Assembly (NCBI GenBank): GCA_029582265.1
Contig: CM055831.1
Coordinates: 930,001 to 994,000 of the forward strand
Source of the DNA: Zoroaster sp. YZ-2022
Lineage: Eukaryota > Echinodermata > Asteroidea > Forcipulatida > Zoroasteridae
DNA length: 64,000 nucleotides
Reading direction: 5' to 3'
The notes beneath the pieces were generated by a model. That model worked only from the letters and a program-made list of their open reading frames with translations, did no database searches and was not told the origin of the DNA. Shown here piece by piece: positions 47,033-58,810 of the stretch. A program made the position numbers and the translations under genes. Position 1 is the stretch's first letter. The number at the start of each line of letters is the position of its first letter.

Positions 47033-47805
47033 ATCCTCTTCACCATGCAAAATAAATTCATCCACAAAATTTGATACTGTTAAACAAAGCACATAATCTT
47101 AAGATTTATACAATAAATTAACAAATATGCATTCAACTTGTTTTTACAGGACAGTAAAGATAGGCAGGGTACCTCCGCACCAGCAGACTGTGATGACTAG
47201 CTCATTTACATTTACACCAGGGGGGACCACTCCTATGCATCAACCAACAATGAGCACTTGGGGATCCACATTTGATACAACTCAGTACAAAACACAGGTA
47301 TGTTGTTTTTGTTGTTAAGCTGTGGTTGTGACTAACGTTACCAGTAATGGAAAATTTGCTACAAATGTAACATCTGTGGTTGTGACTAGCATTACCAATA
47401 ATGGCAAATTTAACACAAATGTAACATTTGTGGTTGTGAATAACATTTGTCTACTACTGTGATACTGTGATACAGCACTCTTCCCAATGTGACGTGCGCT
47501 TTGTAAGTCAGAGGAATTTGGTTTTGTGTACATCGGGTAACCCTCTATTGGTGAAAATGTACTAAGGCTATGAGTTTGGGGCAATTCAACTTCTGACTTG
47601 ACACTGTGCTGCACATTCAAGTGAAATATAATAAACGCGTGAAGTATATATGTGTATGTATATACGTATGTATGTATGCATCTATTTTTCCTGCTTTTTG
47701 GATCACACCTCATGATCTTTTGCTTTCCCTTTTCCCTATAAATGGATGTGTCTTTTATGTTTGTATCTTGTCTTCGCCTCTGATGAAGGTCCAGTTTGGA
47801 TCGAA

Positions 47806-47966
<161 letters not shown>

Positions 47967-48007
47967 CAATAGATAATTGGCATAAGTGGACCGCCCACCA
48001 ACATAGG

Positions 48008-48079
48008 GGCTGGTTAGCTCAGTTGGTAGAGCGCTGCTCTGGTGTTCGAGAGGTCGCTGGTTCGAGTCCGCATCAGCCA
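48008..48079 (+). mobile_element. tRNA-like SINE head
   Basis: The ends GGCTGGT and ATCAGCC pair over seven bases with one G-T. The D-arm gctcagttggtagagc and the B box ggttcgagtcc are good. The anticodon arm does not form a proper 5-bp stem with a 7-base loop, and the T stem is one base short. The 5' leader (aattggcataagtggaccgc) is shared with 38401-38433, so both are copies of one dispersed element. Confidence 0.65.
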
Positions 48080-48253
48080 GTTTTTCTTGTCGAACCGCTT
48101 ATATAATATTTCAGGTTAAGTTTCTCCATATAAATCTACTTTGTGTACAACCACATAAAGGCTTGTGTCCCATTTGTGTGATCCTTCGCCAACTGCCGTT
48201 ACCTCGGTTGTTTGCATCTGACCGGGCTTGATCCCTGCTACTGGCAGATATGG

Positions 48254-48753
48254 NNNNNNNNNNNNNNNNNNNNNNNNNNNNNNNNNNNNNNNNNNNNNNN
48301 NNNNNNNNNNNNNNNNNNNNNNNNNNNNNNNNNNNNNNNNNNNNNNNNNNNNNNNNNNNNNNNNNNNNNNNNNNNNNNNNNNNNNNNNNNNNNNNNNNNN
48401 NNNNNNNNNNNNNNNNNNNNNNNNNNNNNNNNNNNNNNNNNNNNNNNNNNNNNNNNNNNNNNNNNNNNNNNNNNNNNNNNNNNNNNNNNNNNNNNNNNNN
48501 NNNNNNNNNNNNNNNNNNNNNNNNNNNNNNNNNNNNNNNNNNNNNNNNNNNNNNNNNNNNNNNNNNNNNNNNNNNNNNNNNNNNNNNNNNNNNNNNNNNN
48601 NNNNNNNNNNNNNNNNNNNNNNNNNNNNNNNNNNNNNNNNNNNNNNNNNNNNNNNNNNNNNNNNNNNNNNNNNNNNNNNNNNNNNNNNNNNNNNNNNNNN
48701 NNNNNNNNNNNNNNNNNNNNNNNNNNNNNNNNNNNNNNNNNNNNNNNNNNNNN
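48254..48753. other. Assembly gap (500 N)
   Basis: Exactly 500 N, which suggests a gap of unknown size set to a default. It lies between a SINE and the start of a 16-bp minisatellite, a likely assembly break. Confidence 1.
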
Positions 48754-48765
48754 AAAACTTCAGAA

Positions 48766-50276
48766 AAGATATGTCCAGAAGATTAGATCATGTCCAGCAA
48801 AGATCATGTTCAGCAACGATCATGTCCAGCAAAGATCATGTCCAGCAACGATCGTTCCAGCAAAGATCATGTCTAGCAACGATTGCGTCTGGCAAAGATC
48901 ATGTCCAGCAAAGATCATGTCCAGCAAAGATTGCGTCCAGTAAAGATTGCATGTCCAGCAAAGTTCATGTTCAGCAAAGATCATGTCCAGCAACGATCAT
49001 GTCCAGCAAAAGATTATGTTCCAGCAACGATTGCGTCCAGCAAAGATCATGTTCCAGCAAAGATTGCGTTCCAGCAAACGATTGCGTTCCAGCAAAGATC
49101 ATGTCCAGCAACGATTGCATGTCCAGCAAAGATCATGTTCAGCAACGATTGCGTCCAGCAAAGATCATGTCCAGCAACGATCATGTCCAGCAACGATCAT
49201 GTTCAGCAAAGATCATGTCCAGCAACGATCATGTCCAGCAAAGATCATGTCCAGCAAAGATCATGTTCAGCAAAGATCATGTCCAGCAAAGATTATGTTC
49301 CAGCAACGATTGGTGCGTTCCAGCAAAGATTATGTTCAGCAAAGATCATGTTCAGCAACGATCGCGTTCCAACAGCAACGATCATGTTCAGCAAAGATTC
49401 ATGTTCAGCAAGATCATGTCCAGCAAAGATCATGTCCAGCAAAGATTGGCGTTCCAGCAAAGATTGCGTTCAGCAAAGATTGCATGTCCAGCAAAGATCA
49501 TGTTCCAGCAAAGTTCATGTTCCAGCAAAGATTGCGTTCCAGCAAAGATTGCGTCCAGCAACGATCATGTCCAGCAACGATCATGTCCAGCAAAGATCAT
49601 GTCCAGCAACGATCATGTCCAGCAAAGATTGCGTCCAGCAACGATTGGTTCAGCAAAGATCATGTCCAGCAACGATCATGCGCGTTCAGTAACGATTGCG
49701 TCCAGTAAAGATCATGTCCAGCAACGATCATGTCCAGCAAAGATCATGTCCAGCAACGATCATGTCCAGCAAAGATCAGCACGCGTCCAGCAAAGATGCG
49801 ATCATGCATGTTCATGTCCAGCAAAGTTCATGTCCAGCAAAGATCATGTCCAGCAGATCATGTTCAGCAACGATCATGTCCAGCAAAGATTGCGTCATGT
49901 CCAGCAAAGATCATGTCCAGCAACGATCATGTCAGCAAAGATCACCAGCAACGATCATGTCCAGCAACGATTGCTTCAGCAAGATTGCGTTCAGTAAAGA
50001 TCATGTTCAGCAACGATTGCGTTCGCGGTCATGTCCAGCAACGATCATGTCCAGCAAAGATCATGTCCAGCAACGATCATGTCCAGCAACGATCATGTCC
50101 AGCAAAGTTCATGTCCAGCAAAGATCATGTCCAGCAACGATCATGTCCAGCAAAGATCATGTCCAGCAACGATCATGTCCAGCAAAGATCATGTCCAGCA
50201 ACGATCATGTCCAGCAACGATCATGTCCAGCAAAGTTCATGTCCAGCAAAGATCATGTCCAGCAACGATCATGTGT
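48766..50276. repeat. 16-bp minisatellite, more than 90 copies
   Basis: The unit is CATGTCCAGCAAAGAT, with frequent variants CAACGAT, GATTGCG, TTCAGC and AAGTTC. No frame of the unit contains a stop codon, so all three + frames stay open for more than 1 kb; this is no evidence of a protein. The array abuts the gap and may be longer. It lies upstream of the AHI1 exons at 51 kb. Confidence 0.97.
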
Positions 50277-51073
50277 GTCATGATGAGCTGAATGCATTTA
50301 AACTGTACATATTTTCTGTCCAGTTGTCCCACCTTTCAACATCTGATGGACGTTTAGTCTAATCAGTCAAGTCACTGGCAAAATGTACTGAAAGTAGTAA
50401 AGGTGGAAAAATGAACAAGATTGGGGCAAAGACATGGAATACTTCTTCCATCTCACCTTAAAAAGCCTGTCTCCAGCCAACATCAAGTATTTTATTAATC
50501 AAATCCACTCATTACTCTAGTTTAAATGTTTTTGTATGACTTTTTAATTTTATTTATTACTATTGTTATTGTGAATTTTCTTTGTAATCCTACTGTATTT
50601 CTGTTGACATTAAACTAGAATTGAAGTTGAATCATCATCAAGCCATTTTTTTCTTCAGCTCCAGTTTTGTGGCTGTTTTTTTAATTTTTTTTGTCAGGCA
50701 GGTTCTTTTACTTGTGGCATCTACATTGAGTTGTAACCAACCAGTTCTTTTCAGAACTATTTACCACTCAAAAGAGAATTTGTACATGTCACCGCAATCA
50801 GTCTTTACTTAAGTTTTAGTTTCATGCTTTTAATTGGAAATGTGTAATTTGTGTGTATTGTTGACTGTGTTTGTATGCTGATATCCATGGGGATGCCACT
50901 GAATGGACCACCCATTTGAAATAAGAAATTAATAAATAATGAATAATTGATAAATAAATAATAGTTTGGGAATCTTAAATGTAACATACTATCTATTTTA
51001 TAATGAAACAAATTGATGTCCCAGAATCTCTCTTTGTGGTAACCAAGATATTTTATTCTCATTTCCTGTGAAG
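50277..51073. other. Probable AHI1 intron or flank
   Basis: No gene is seen. At about 50720-50815 there is one arm of the palindromic element found upstream of exon D (accagttcttttcagaacta, gtcaccgcaatcagtcttta). The rest is unique AT-rich sequence. Confidence 0.45.
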
Positions 51074-51733
51074 ATACTTGATTTTGTCAGCATGAATGTT
51101 GCCGCCACCAAGTCCAAGATGTTACAAGGAGAAGGTGGATGGCACAGGATAGCATGGGGATTTCTCAAGGTAAGGTTTTTGCAATTTACATCAAATGTCA
51201 TAATTATACTTGTGAAACCAAGGTTTTAATTTAAGATTACAATGAAAAACAAAAATGGTTGGGTAGGTGGGTAAATACCTTTTTTGAAACAGTTCTTCTT
51301 GTTGAAGGTAAGATATCTTCCCTAGAAATAATGTTGTCCCAGGTGATGTCACAGTGAAATAAATAGAAAAGTGAAATAAATTTGAGAAAAAGTACTTTTT
51401 TTCATGATCAGTGTCGCGGAGCAGACCCTTGCGCCAATCAGACCAATATCAACAGACTACACAACACAGACGAAAGAACACAGTGAAAACAGATTGGAAT
51501 TAAGATAAATTATGAAACTTATTTAATGGATTCCAAGGTTACTTTAATATAATCTAAGTTTACATAACTGATTTTAATACAATGAAAATATCTAAACCCA
51601 ATGAAGTGTCGACTAGCAGTCCTACATCTTAAGGTTGTTGGTGCTAACGGCAGCCTCAACACAGACAAGAAGGTACGACTTCAGTTATTCCACCCACCGT
51701 TGCTCAGCTACAAGGCCAAACCGACAACTCGAT
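51074..51733 (+). CDS. AHI1: AHI1 (Jouberin) internal exons, C2-like region
   Basis: There are two intact exons. The first is 51074-51169 (32 codons, acceptor tgtgaag, donor gtaagg) and reads ILDFVSMN ... GGWHRIAWGFLK. The second is 51634-51733 (33 codons plus one base, acceptor cttaag, donor gtaaga) and reads VVGANGSLNTDKKVRLQLFH, then PPLLSYKAK. The first joins the second in phase 0. Known Jouberin proteins have this ILDF / AW.FLK..GANG / RLQL..PP pattern in the segment before the WD40 propeller. Jouberin is a transition-zone scaffold of primary cilia. No WD40 exons are found downstream; the next AHI1-like piece is exon D at 52848, so this copy is either internally deleted or split by misassembly. 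No stops are seen within these exons. Confidence 0.8.
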
Positions 51734-52480
51734 GTAAGAATTTTATTTCAAATGTTTTTGTTCGTATTAACTGGTGTTTATGCCTGAGAACAATGCCACT
51801 TGATTGTTTGAGTTAGTCAATTTGAGTCTGGATCCAAGTCACTAACAAATGTGATTCAAGTGTAACTCAAGAGTTACAAGTCACATAAGTCTGCAGTTTA
51901 CCTATTGTATTGGTAATTGGTGTGTTGCTTAAATGGTTATGTTAAAACTTAACAATTGAAACTCATCAACCTCTGTTTTTCCTGTTACACATGGCCACAG
52001 CCTCATTTTACCCAATCTTAAATTACTTTTGGATCAAAAATCATTACAGAATTGTTTGCAATATAATTTATTCTTACTGTTTGCATTTTAATAATGTCCT
52101 ATAACAATATTTGTATTTTAAGTAAGATTTGTAGCTTTGCACGGGGAAATAGGATAAGTAAAGACTGTTTGCATTGACACCATGTAGTAAGATTTGTAGC
52201 TTTGCACTGTGAAAAGGATAAGTAAAGACTGTTTGCATTGACACCATGTAGAAAGGTTTGTAGCTTTGCATGGTGAAAAAGGATAAGTGAAAACTGTTTG
52301 CAGTGACACTGTAGAAATTCTCTTTTGAGTAGTACATAGTTATGAAAAGGACCGGTTGGTAACAACTTGACATTTTGATCAGTATGCTTTGATTGTTTTC
52401 AGGTGTCACTACAAACAGTCTTTACTTATTTGTATATTTAAATGGGAGACTTCTAGATTTATCAATCCTTTCCAGTTTTT
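51734..52480. other. Between the AHI1 exons and the next palindrome
   Basis: No gene. At about 52125-52300 there are three tandem, diverged copies of about 60-65 bp (tttgtagctttgca, aggataagt.aa, ctgtttgca.tgacac). Fragments of the palindromic element follow to 52430. Confidence 0.45.
52125..52310. repeat. About 63-bp tandem repeat, 3 copies
   Basis: The unit contains agatttgtagctttgcac and aggataagtaaagactgttt. The element is the arm of the exon-D palindrome, repeated. Confidence 0.75.
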
Positions 52481-52670
52481 GACACCATGTGAAATTCTCT
52501 ATTGAGTAGTAATTAGTTTTGAAAAGAACTGGAGGTTACAATGCGACGTTTTGATCAGATATGCTCTGATCGTCTTCGAAAAGTTCTAAAAAGAACTTTT
52601 CAGTTCTTTTTAGAACTAATTACTACTCAAGAGAGAATTTCACATGGTGTCACCGCAATTTGTCTTACTT
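52481..52670. repeat. Long palindrome upstream of exon D
   Basis: The left arm starts at gacaccatgtgaaattctct and lacks the outer aagtaagacc found in other copies. Confidence 0.7.
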
Positions 52671-52847
52671 ATCCTCTTCACCATGCAAAGCTACAAGTTT
52701 TACCTAATCTGCTTTATAACAACCATATTTTATTCAATTCAATATATTTAATTCATCCACAAAATTTTATACTGTTATAAAACAAAGCACATAATCTTAA
52801 GATTTATGCAATAAATTTACAAATATGCATTCAATTTGTTTTTACAG

Positions 52848-52995
52848 GACAGTAAAGATAGGCAGGGTACCCCTGTACCAGCAGACTGTGATGACTAGCT
52901 CATTTACATTTACACCAGGGGGGACCACCCCTATGCATCAACCAACAATGAGTACTTGTGGATCCACATTTGATACAACCCAGTACAAAACACAG
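52848..52995 (+). pseudogene. AHI1-like exon D, tail copy 6
   Basis: It has an acceptor (tttttacag), 148 nt and a gtatgt donor. In phase 0 after exon C it would encode DSKDRQGTPVPADCDD and stop; another frame is open across the whole exon (TPGGTTPMHQPTMSTCGSTF). Exons A, B and C are absent upstream here; instead the C2-region exons at 51 kb precede it. Confidence 0.6.
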
Positions 52996-53548
52996 GTATG
53001 TTGTTTTAGTTGTTAAGCTGTGGTTGTGACTAACGTTACCAGTAATGGAAATTTTGCTACAAATGTAACATCTGTGGTTGTGACTAGCATTACCAATAAT
53101 GGCAAATTAACCACAAATGTAACATTTGTGGTTGTGAATAACATTTGTCTACTACTGTGATACATAGCTTTTGATCCAAACCGGACCTTCATCAGAGGCT
53201 TAGACAAAAAAAAATGTATGTATGTATGCATATATGCGTCTGTGATCAGGCATATGCATTTTGATGCGTCTAATGGAAATTTAGGATATTTTTTTTTAAT
53301 AGAGATTTTTTAGGCAAAGTATAATTTTCTGTGTGAGGTTTTGTTTCTTTTGACGTGTAACAAACGAATCATAACAAGATAAGCGATACAGTGGTATCAA
53401 CACTCAAGATTCTTCATGAGATGTCTGTGTAACATCTTGATGAGGACATATTTCACCATTATGATGATGATAAGGGAGATTGCCAGTCAGCAGCATGTTG
53501 GATTACATCATATCATGTGATATGTCTTCACTGAGTAGCAGTCTGCTG
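52996..53548. other. Convergent intergenic block, AHI1-like exon D to TRIM-F
   Basis: No gene. It has three tgtggttgtga repeats, and the reverse of the gcctctgatgaaggtccgg hairpin segment at about 53168-53205. The original stop position of a full-length TRIM-F frame would be near 53508. Confidence 0.45.
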
Positions 53549-55564
53549 CTACCAGTTGATGCCCGTCTGTAGTGAATGTGATTCTGGGTAGACCAGACCC
53601 TGATCTATACATGAGATGAATGTACCATTATCATCATAATGGTGAATATGACCAGTGTTCTCATCCTCATTGCACACTGCAATGTATATGTCTGATCTGT
53701 CACAGCATACACCATTGCAGTATTTAACTTCCTGACCATTGATTGTTGGTTTGATTGTGATTAATGAAGTACCATTGTTATCAACAATGTCTACTTTATG
53801 TTGGTCACCACCACTGACTACAAGTTTGTTATTGATGTCAGTGGCCAAGAAGTAAGGTTTTGTTTTCACTGGTGTAGTCTGAATGAGCGAGCCATCATTG
53901 GGGCTGTGCTTGGTGACCACCATCCTCTCCACATCCCCTACTAAGATGTTACCATCATTATTTACTGATACACTCTGGAGGTCCACTGCTTTCTTACCTA
54001 CCTCACTATGAGGCACTGTGTGGAAGTCAAAGGCAAGTGTGCTATCATGGTTGTACATCTTGACATTGTTGGTGTCATCCACAACTGCTATGTGATTGTG
54101 TGTAGCTGCAATGTCACGTGGACCTGGAAAAAGGGTTAATACAAAATACAAAATAATTGAACTAAATAATGGTGAAAGTGTTGGGAGATACTACATGTAA
54201 TGTAACACAATGTTGATGTGTATACAATATACATGTGAATGTCAACATTTGTAAATGCCTCATTGAACTTGATCACAAATGCTTAATACAGGGTTTATCA
54301 ATGTCGCCCTTCATCCATGTACAGTATTATTATTAATAAAATTATTCTCAGAACCATGATTTCACAGTAATTAAGGATCCAGATGAATTTATTACATGCT
54401 TCTCACTAATATTTTGTGAATTCTGTAAATGTTCTGATTAAAAAGAAAATTGAAAGAAATTACCAGTAAAAAATTACCAGACTTACCGGTACGGCTTTGT
54501 AGTGGAATGGTGGTCTTGAGGTGTCCCTCAGAGCTGAAGAGTTTCACTTCAGGTTTCCAAAATGGAGAATGTCCTAGAACTGCAAGATCATCGGCCGGAG
54601 CTACAGCAGCAATGCCTCTTGCAACATGGAATTTGCCAAACTCATGAAAAAGCTCCCACTTGCCTTCCAGTTCCAGTTTACCCAAGTTGATGACTTCATC
54701 ATCATTACTCTGCTTAAACCTCAGGCATGATAGGATGTGGTCAATCTGTGGTACAGTTTGACCGGTCACCAATTGCAAGTCAGGATACAGTTCAAGGAAA
54801 TTAGAGTCGGAAGAATTCATAGTGACATCTTGCGCTACCTCTAGTGAGTATTGCTTCTTCTGCAGCATCATACTCACAGTTTTCTCATGCTCATCAAATC
54901 TTGTGTTACGATCCCGCTCCAGGTTTTTGATTTCAGCAATCATGCGATTCTCTTCCCTTTTTACCTTTGCTGTTATCTTAGCTGCTTTGTCATGAACCTC
55001 TGTCATGATCCCTGTTACTTTCTTTCCAAATTCCTGCTTAGCTTGAGATGATACTGCTAATGAATGTTCAAGTGCCTTGATTTCTCTCTTAAACTCTGGG
55101 AAGATATCTTTCATCAACTGCCTGCGTTCAAGAGCAGCTGTGTCATAGTCAATATAGTGGTGTTTAGGTTTACGGTGGTCGATGATGGTACAATTTCCAC
55201 ATATCAACTTTTTACACTTTACGCAATAAAACCGATTAATTTCTCCCTTGTGTTTTTGACATCTTGACTCATCCTCTAGTGTTTTGGCCGAGGTGGCATC
55301 CTTCCTCTGTAGTGATGAGACCTCGTCTAAGAGACCCTCTAAATAGAAATTGGTTTTCAGGCCAGTAACCCTCTCCTTAGGAAGTTGTGTCACCCGTCGA
55401 CACACTGGGCAGGGCATCTGTTTTGCATCTTTGTAGTAGTCCACCAGACAGTTCTCACAAAAACTGTGCAGGCAGTCTAATGCTTTTGGTTTTGTGTATC
55501 TATCGTGACAGATACTGCATTGCAGATGATTCTCACTGATTGTCTTCAATGCTGCAGAAGCCAT
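53549..55564 (-). CDS. TRIM copy F, RBCC-NHL with shifted C-terminus (about 550 aa)
   Basis: Exon 1 is 54487-55564 (1078 nt) and exon 2 is 53549-54123, phase 1. RING and B-box ligands are kept (KCKKLICGNC in the B-box). The donor has moved six bases (ccg|gtaagt), adding two residues at the junction, still in phase. Blade 1 has a longer, different loop (LAVLGHSPFWKPEVKLF). In exon 2, four bases are lost near 53583-53587, so after GLVYP the frame changes and ends ESHSLQTGINW, removing blade 6. A six-bladed propeller closed without its last strands is unlikely to fold normally, so this may be a pseudogene in the making. Loops are GDVERM, SGGDQ and AVCNEDENTG. Confidence 0.75.
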
Positions 55565-56990
55565 CTGTTGAAATGATTATCAAGAAATAATCATTAGTAT
55601 CGATCATTTGTGTGTACAACCTCATAAAAATAGTCTTCACTGCAAATAGACAAAAAATTAATTATTGTTACATAATTTTCAGACAACAAAAATATCCACA
55701 ATTATTTTGCCATAATACGTGTATGATGACCATGTAATTATGTTGCTCGGGTTTTATGAAATTTTCATGGGTTTGGTTGTGAAAACACATGTAGTTTACT
55801 TAAGGAAATATAAATTGGTTTCTGATCATAGGTCGGCTTAAAAATTGGTGCAGTGATGCTTTTTTTTTTGATAATTTTTTTTCCCCTTTTTTTGCCAACC
55901 AGCGAAGTATGTGATACATGTATACACAGTTATTGAAACCAGACCAAATTTCCCATAGAAGAATTTAGTGAAGAATGGTGGCTAAGAGATGCCTCACTTA
56001 TTGGCAAACGTTCATACCCATATGTGGAAAAGTCATTTAAAACAGCACGGCAGAATTCAATCAATCCAGCAATTTTGATTGCAGTTGAACATAGCAAATT
56101 AAAAAATTAAAAATTAAAAATGCTGACACACAGGTCTGAGGCAACGCAGAAGGAGACCAAAAACCAGAGACTTTTTTGTTTGGCCTAAAGTAAGATCCTT
56201 AAACTTGATTTGTTGATCATCCAAGTGTGGAAGTGGGAGAATGAACAATTGCAATGCTCAACAAGTTCAGAAACTCAGCCCTGCTGATCAGAAGTTGATT
56301 AATGTATCCCCTTCAGAAGTAACTAAAAACATCAGAAATAATGATATATTTCCCTCCAATATTTGTTACCTTGATTTGTTGTAGTTATTGAAGCCAACGT
56401 CGGACAGAAATCAAGAGAAATGTAGTTCATTTACTTTCTGATGCAGACAAAGTGTTAAACGGTGCAGACTTAGGGGGCGGTTCCCATCAAAATGGCGCTT
56501 GGCAAACAATGTAACTGTCGTCACAAGCCGTTATGTGACTAGCTAGGCTAGTCAAATAAACTATCTAGGTGTTGTCTGCATCATATATGTAAACATGCAT
56601 CTAGGTACTGGGAAAATCTTTGGACCCTGTCAGTGTTTTTTCCCTTATCTTTCACATTGTGACATTGGTTCACCTTCCACTAATATTAACATATATATTT
56701 CTTTCAATTTTTTTTGGTTGTTCCTATAACTTTTAACAACATTGATTTCATTATTGTGTTCTTCACAAAAGGCTCTCTTTTATCGTTTTATTATCTATAA
56801 ATTAAATATGTATCACTTGTGGTTTTTGCTATTTTGACGGCAACATTTGCTATTTTAACAGAAATTAAATTTTTCATGAGAACATTGCCATTTTACTTGA
56901 GGATGTGAATACAAATGCTGTAAAATGACACATTTCTCAAAATAATTGTGAGAAACATGGTTTTACAGTAAATATGTACTGACATTAATT
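55565..56990. other. 5' flank of TRIM-F
   Basis: No gene. It resembles the TRIM-D flank (no LINE) and has the leader exon and two 21-bp repeat units (56826-56862). Confidence 0.5.
56435..56500 (-). promoter_or_regulatory. Candidate TRIM-F leader exon and promoter motif
   Basis: The donor is GTAAAT as in TRIM-D. The motif aaaatggcg is at 56489-56497. Confidence 0.4.
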
Positions 56991-57480
56991 AGGTGTTCGG
57001 CTTTTCAGCCGAACAACTATTGTAATTGTTCCGTTTTTTTAATTTTTTTTAATTTTTTTTTTTACTTCTCCTTCTTCTTCTTCTCCTTAACTCTTCTCTA
57101 CATCGAAAGTGCAAGTTAACAATTTCACACAACCTTGAAACTTCACACATAAAAAGACCTTATCATGTAGATGAATCTAGAAGTTGTTACGTCATGATCA
57201 CGTCATCAGGTATAAAATTACAAGCCATTTAAAAATGACCATTTGCTATCGACTGTATATCAAAATATACTAAAGCTATGATGTTCATAATCTGGGATCT
57301 GATAGATCAAGGCTTAGGCAACATTTGAAAAGTTAACGTCAAAATCGTCTGACATTTGCTTCCGGTCGTACCGGAAGGTCAAAGTTTTGATTTGTTTTTT
57401 TCCTTCAAAATTCCTTTTCTGGGCCAAAATCCCATTGACTTAACACACACCAGACACTCGTGGTTCTGGGGCCAAATGTT

Positions 57481-57625
57481 TACAAACCGCAGAGACTGAG
57501 ATCGTTATCTACTGGAAAACAGCTGGCCGTCTTCATGGGGACGTTTGCGGTTTACAAATCGCAGAGACTGAGATCGTTATCTACTGGAAAACAGCTGGCG
57601 GTCTTCACGGGGACGTTTGCGGTTT
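57481..57625. repeat. 72-bp tandem duplication inside the Helitron-like element
   Basis: Two copies of a unit containing gcagagactgagatcgttat and tggggacgtttgcggttt, differing at a few bases. Confidence 0.85.
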
Positions 57626-57685
57626 CACAGGCTAAAGCTCTTGCAGGATAAAATATATTTTATAGATGTGTGCTTGGGCGTTTAA

Positions 57686-58810
57686 CCCTTTCAGTCCCGC
57701 ACCCGGGATATCCCGGGTCACGTTACACTTCCTCAGGGTCCCACTCCCGGTATATCCCGGGTTGCGCGGTCGCTGTACTTTTGCGTCCACTGCGCTGGTA
57801 CCATAAGCGCTATGAACTAAACAATACAGCTGTATGGACCTGATGATTTGCGCCCTCTTTTGATATATTTGTTGAGATTGTTTGCCGCTAGCATCCGGGA
57901 CTTTCAGGCGGTTTTGTGTGCAAGATGGATGCCTCGTCAGCCGAATGACGGAATGCCCTACGTGCGCTGAGATTTCCTTCCAGAATTTGACGTTTTCCCC
58001 TTCGGTGTTGTCCTTTTCTGACACATGTAGGTTTCGCAAAGATAAAATTGATTACTCAGGAGTGTAGATAAATTATTGATTTGAAGAAATTATAATTTTG
58101 GGGGTGTTTTTATCGTGATATTTTACGATTTTTCATGTCTGTACTGATGATGCATGTAACGTAACGTTAACGTTTATATTTGTGTAAAGAATGCACTTAT
58201 TCCCAATGATTTACATCCTCTCCTCCTACTTGTACATAGTCTTTGGCACTATAAGGTTTACATTTGAGTGCAGTTACCTTTGGAAATTATAAAAATTAAA
58301 AACAAATAAACATTTGGGAGGAATCTTATCAAACAAAAATCACGAAGACGTGCAGATAAAAGTACAGTTGTAATCAAAGCAAAAGTAAACAAACTGTCAA
58401 TATGGCGGCCGCCATAGATGTAAAGTTTGTTGTTCATGTTTATGAAGGCTAATGCTTATAATCATTCTAGTTATGTACATTGAGGCATTTTGTGATCTTC
58501 ATTTTCCAGTCAAGCCATTTATTATTTTTTTAATGTATATGTATATATTCCTTTTTAGATCATCCCAGAATTAAAAAAAACAATAAATAGACAGAAACTT
58601 ATTATATTGTACAACTTCCGGTTTAACAGGAAGTCAGAGGTCATCAAGGTCACTGAGGTCAAAAAATGGTCAGGAAATTATTGACAATCATTTGGTAAAC
58701 AATGTGTTCATATATTGTTGGAAAATAAAGAAGGGCATTTTTTTAATGATTTTTCAAACATAAACATACAAATTGTTTTGTTTTAAAGAAAGTATGTGGG
58801 ATAATGAGGG
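57686..58810. mobile_element. piggyBac-like element nested in the Helitron
   Basis: Flanked by TTAA at 57682-57685 and 58811-58814. The left end is CCCTTTCAGTCCCGCAC, and the right end (complement) is CCCTCATTATCCCACAT. A palindrome cccgggatatcccggg lies near the left end. TTAA duplications with CCCT ends fit piggyBac. There is no transposase ORF; open frames at 57632-58039 (-) and 57882-58067 (+) have no recognised domain. Confidence 0.65.

Larger units (their letters stand above)
43108..47297 (+). pseudogene. AHI1-like 3' end, tail copy 5
   Basis: Exon A is 43108-43224 and has lost about 12 bases with the usual in-frame stop, so this copy alone reads open (GMSMGGYRMDTTQ...). SH3 exon B is 43797-44026. 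Its acceptor is mutated (ccatgg), and it has the CGA-to-TGA stop and the shared frame change, but the GDWISVL...GQQGYFQANYV half is well kept. Exon C is reduced to 46541-46572 by the same deletion as in copy 4. Exon D is 47150-47297. Unlike other units, no TRIM gene follows it in the available sequence. Confidence 0.7.

Noticed and set aside
48008..48079. Functional tRNA gene
   Set aside because: Anticodon stem and loop do not form at normal length and the T stem is one base short; the shared leader points to a SINE.
48228..50362. Very long open frames (up to about 590 codons) over the 16-bp minisatellite
   Set aside because: They run through the N gap and arise because the 16-bp unit has no stop in any + frame; all three frames are open at once and no domain is present.
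58401..58416. Palindrome tatggcggccgccata as a regulatory site
   Set aside because: Single occurrence inside a piggyBac-like element; nothing else supports a regulatory role.
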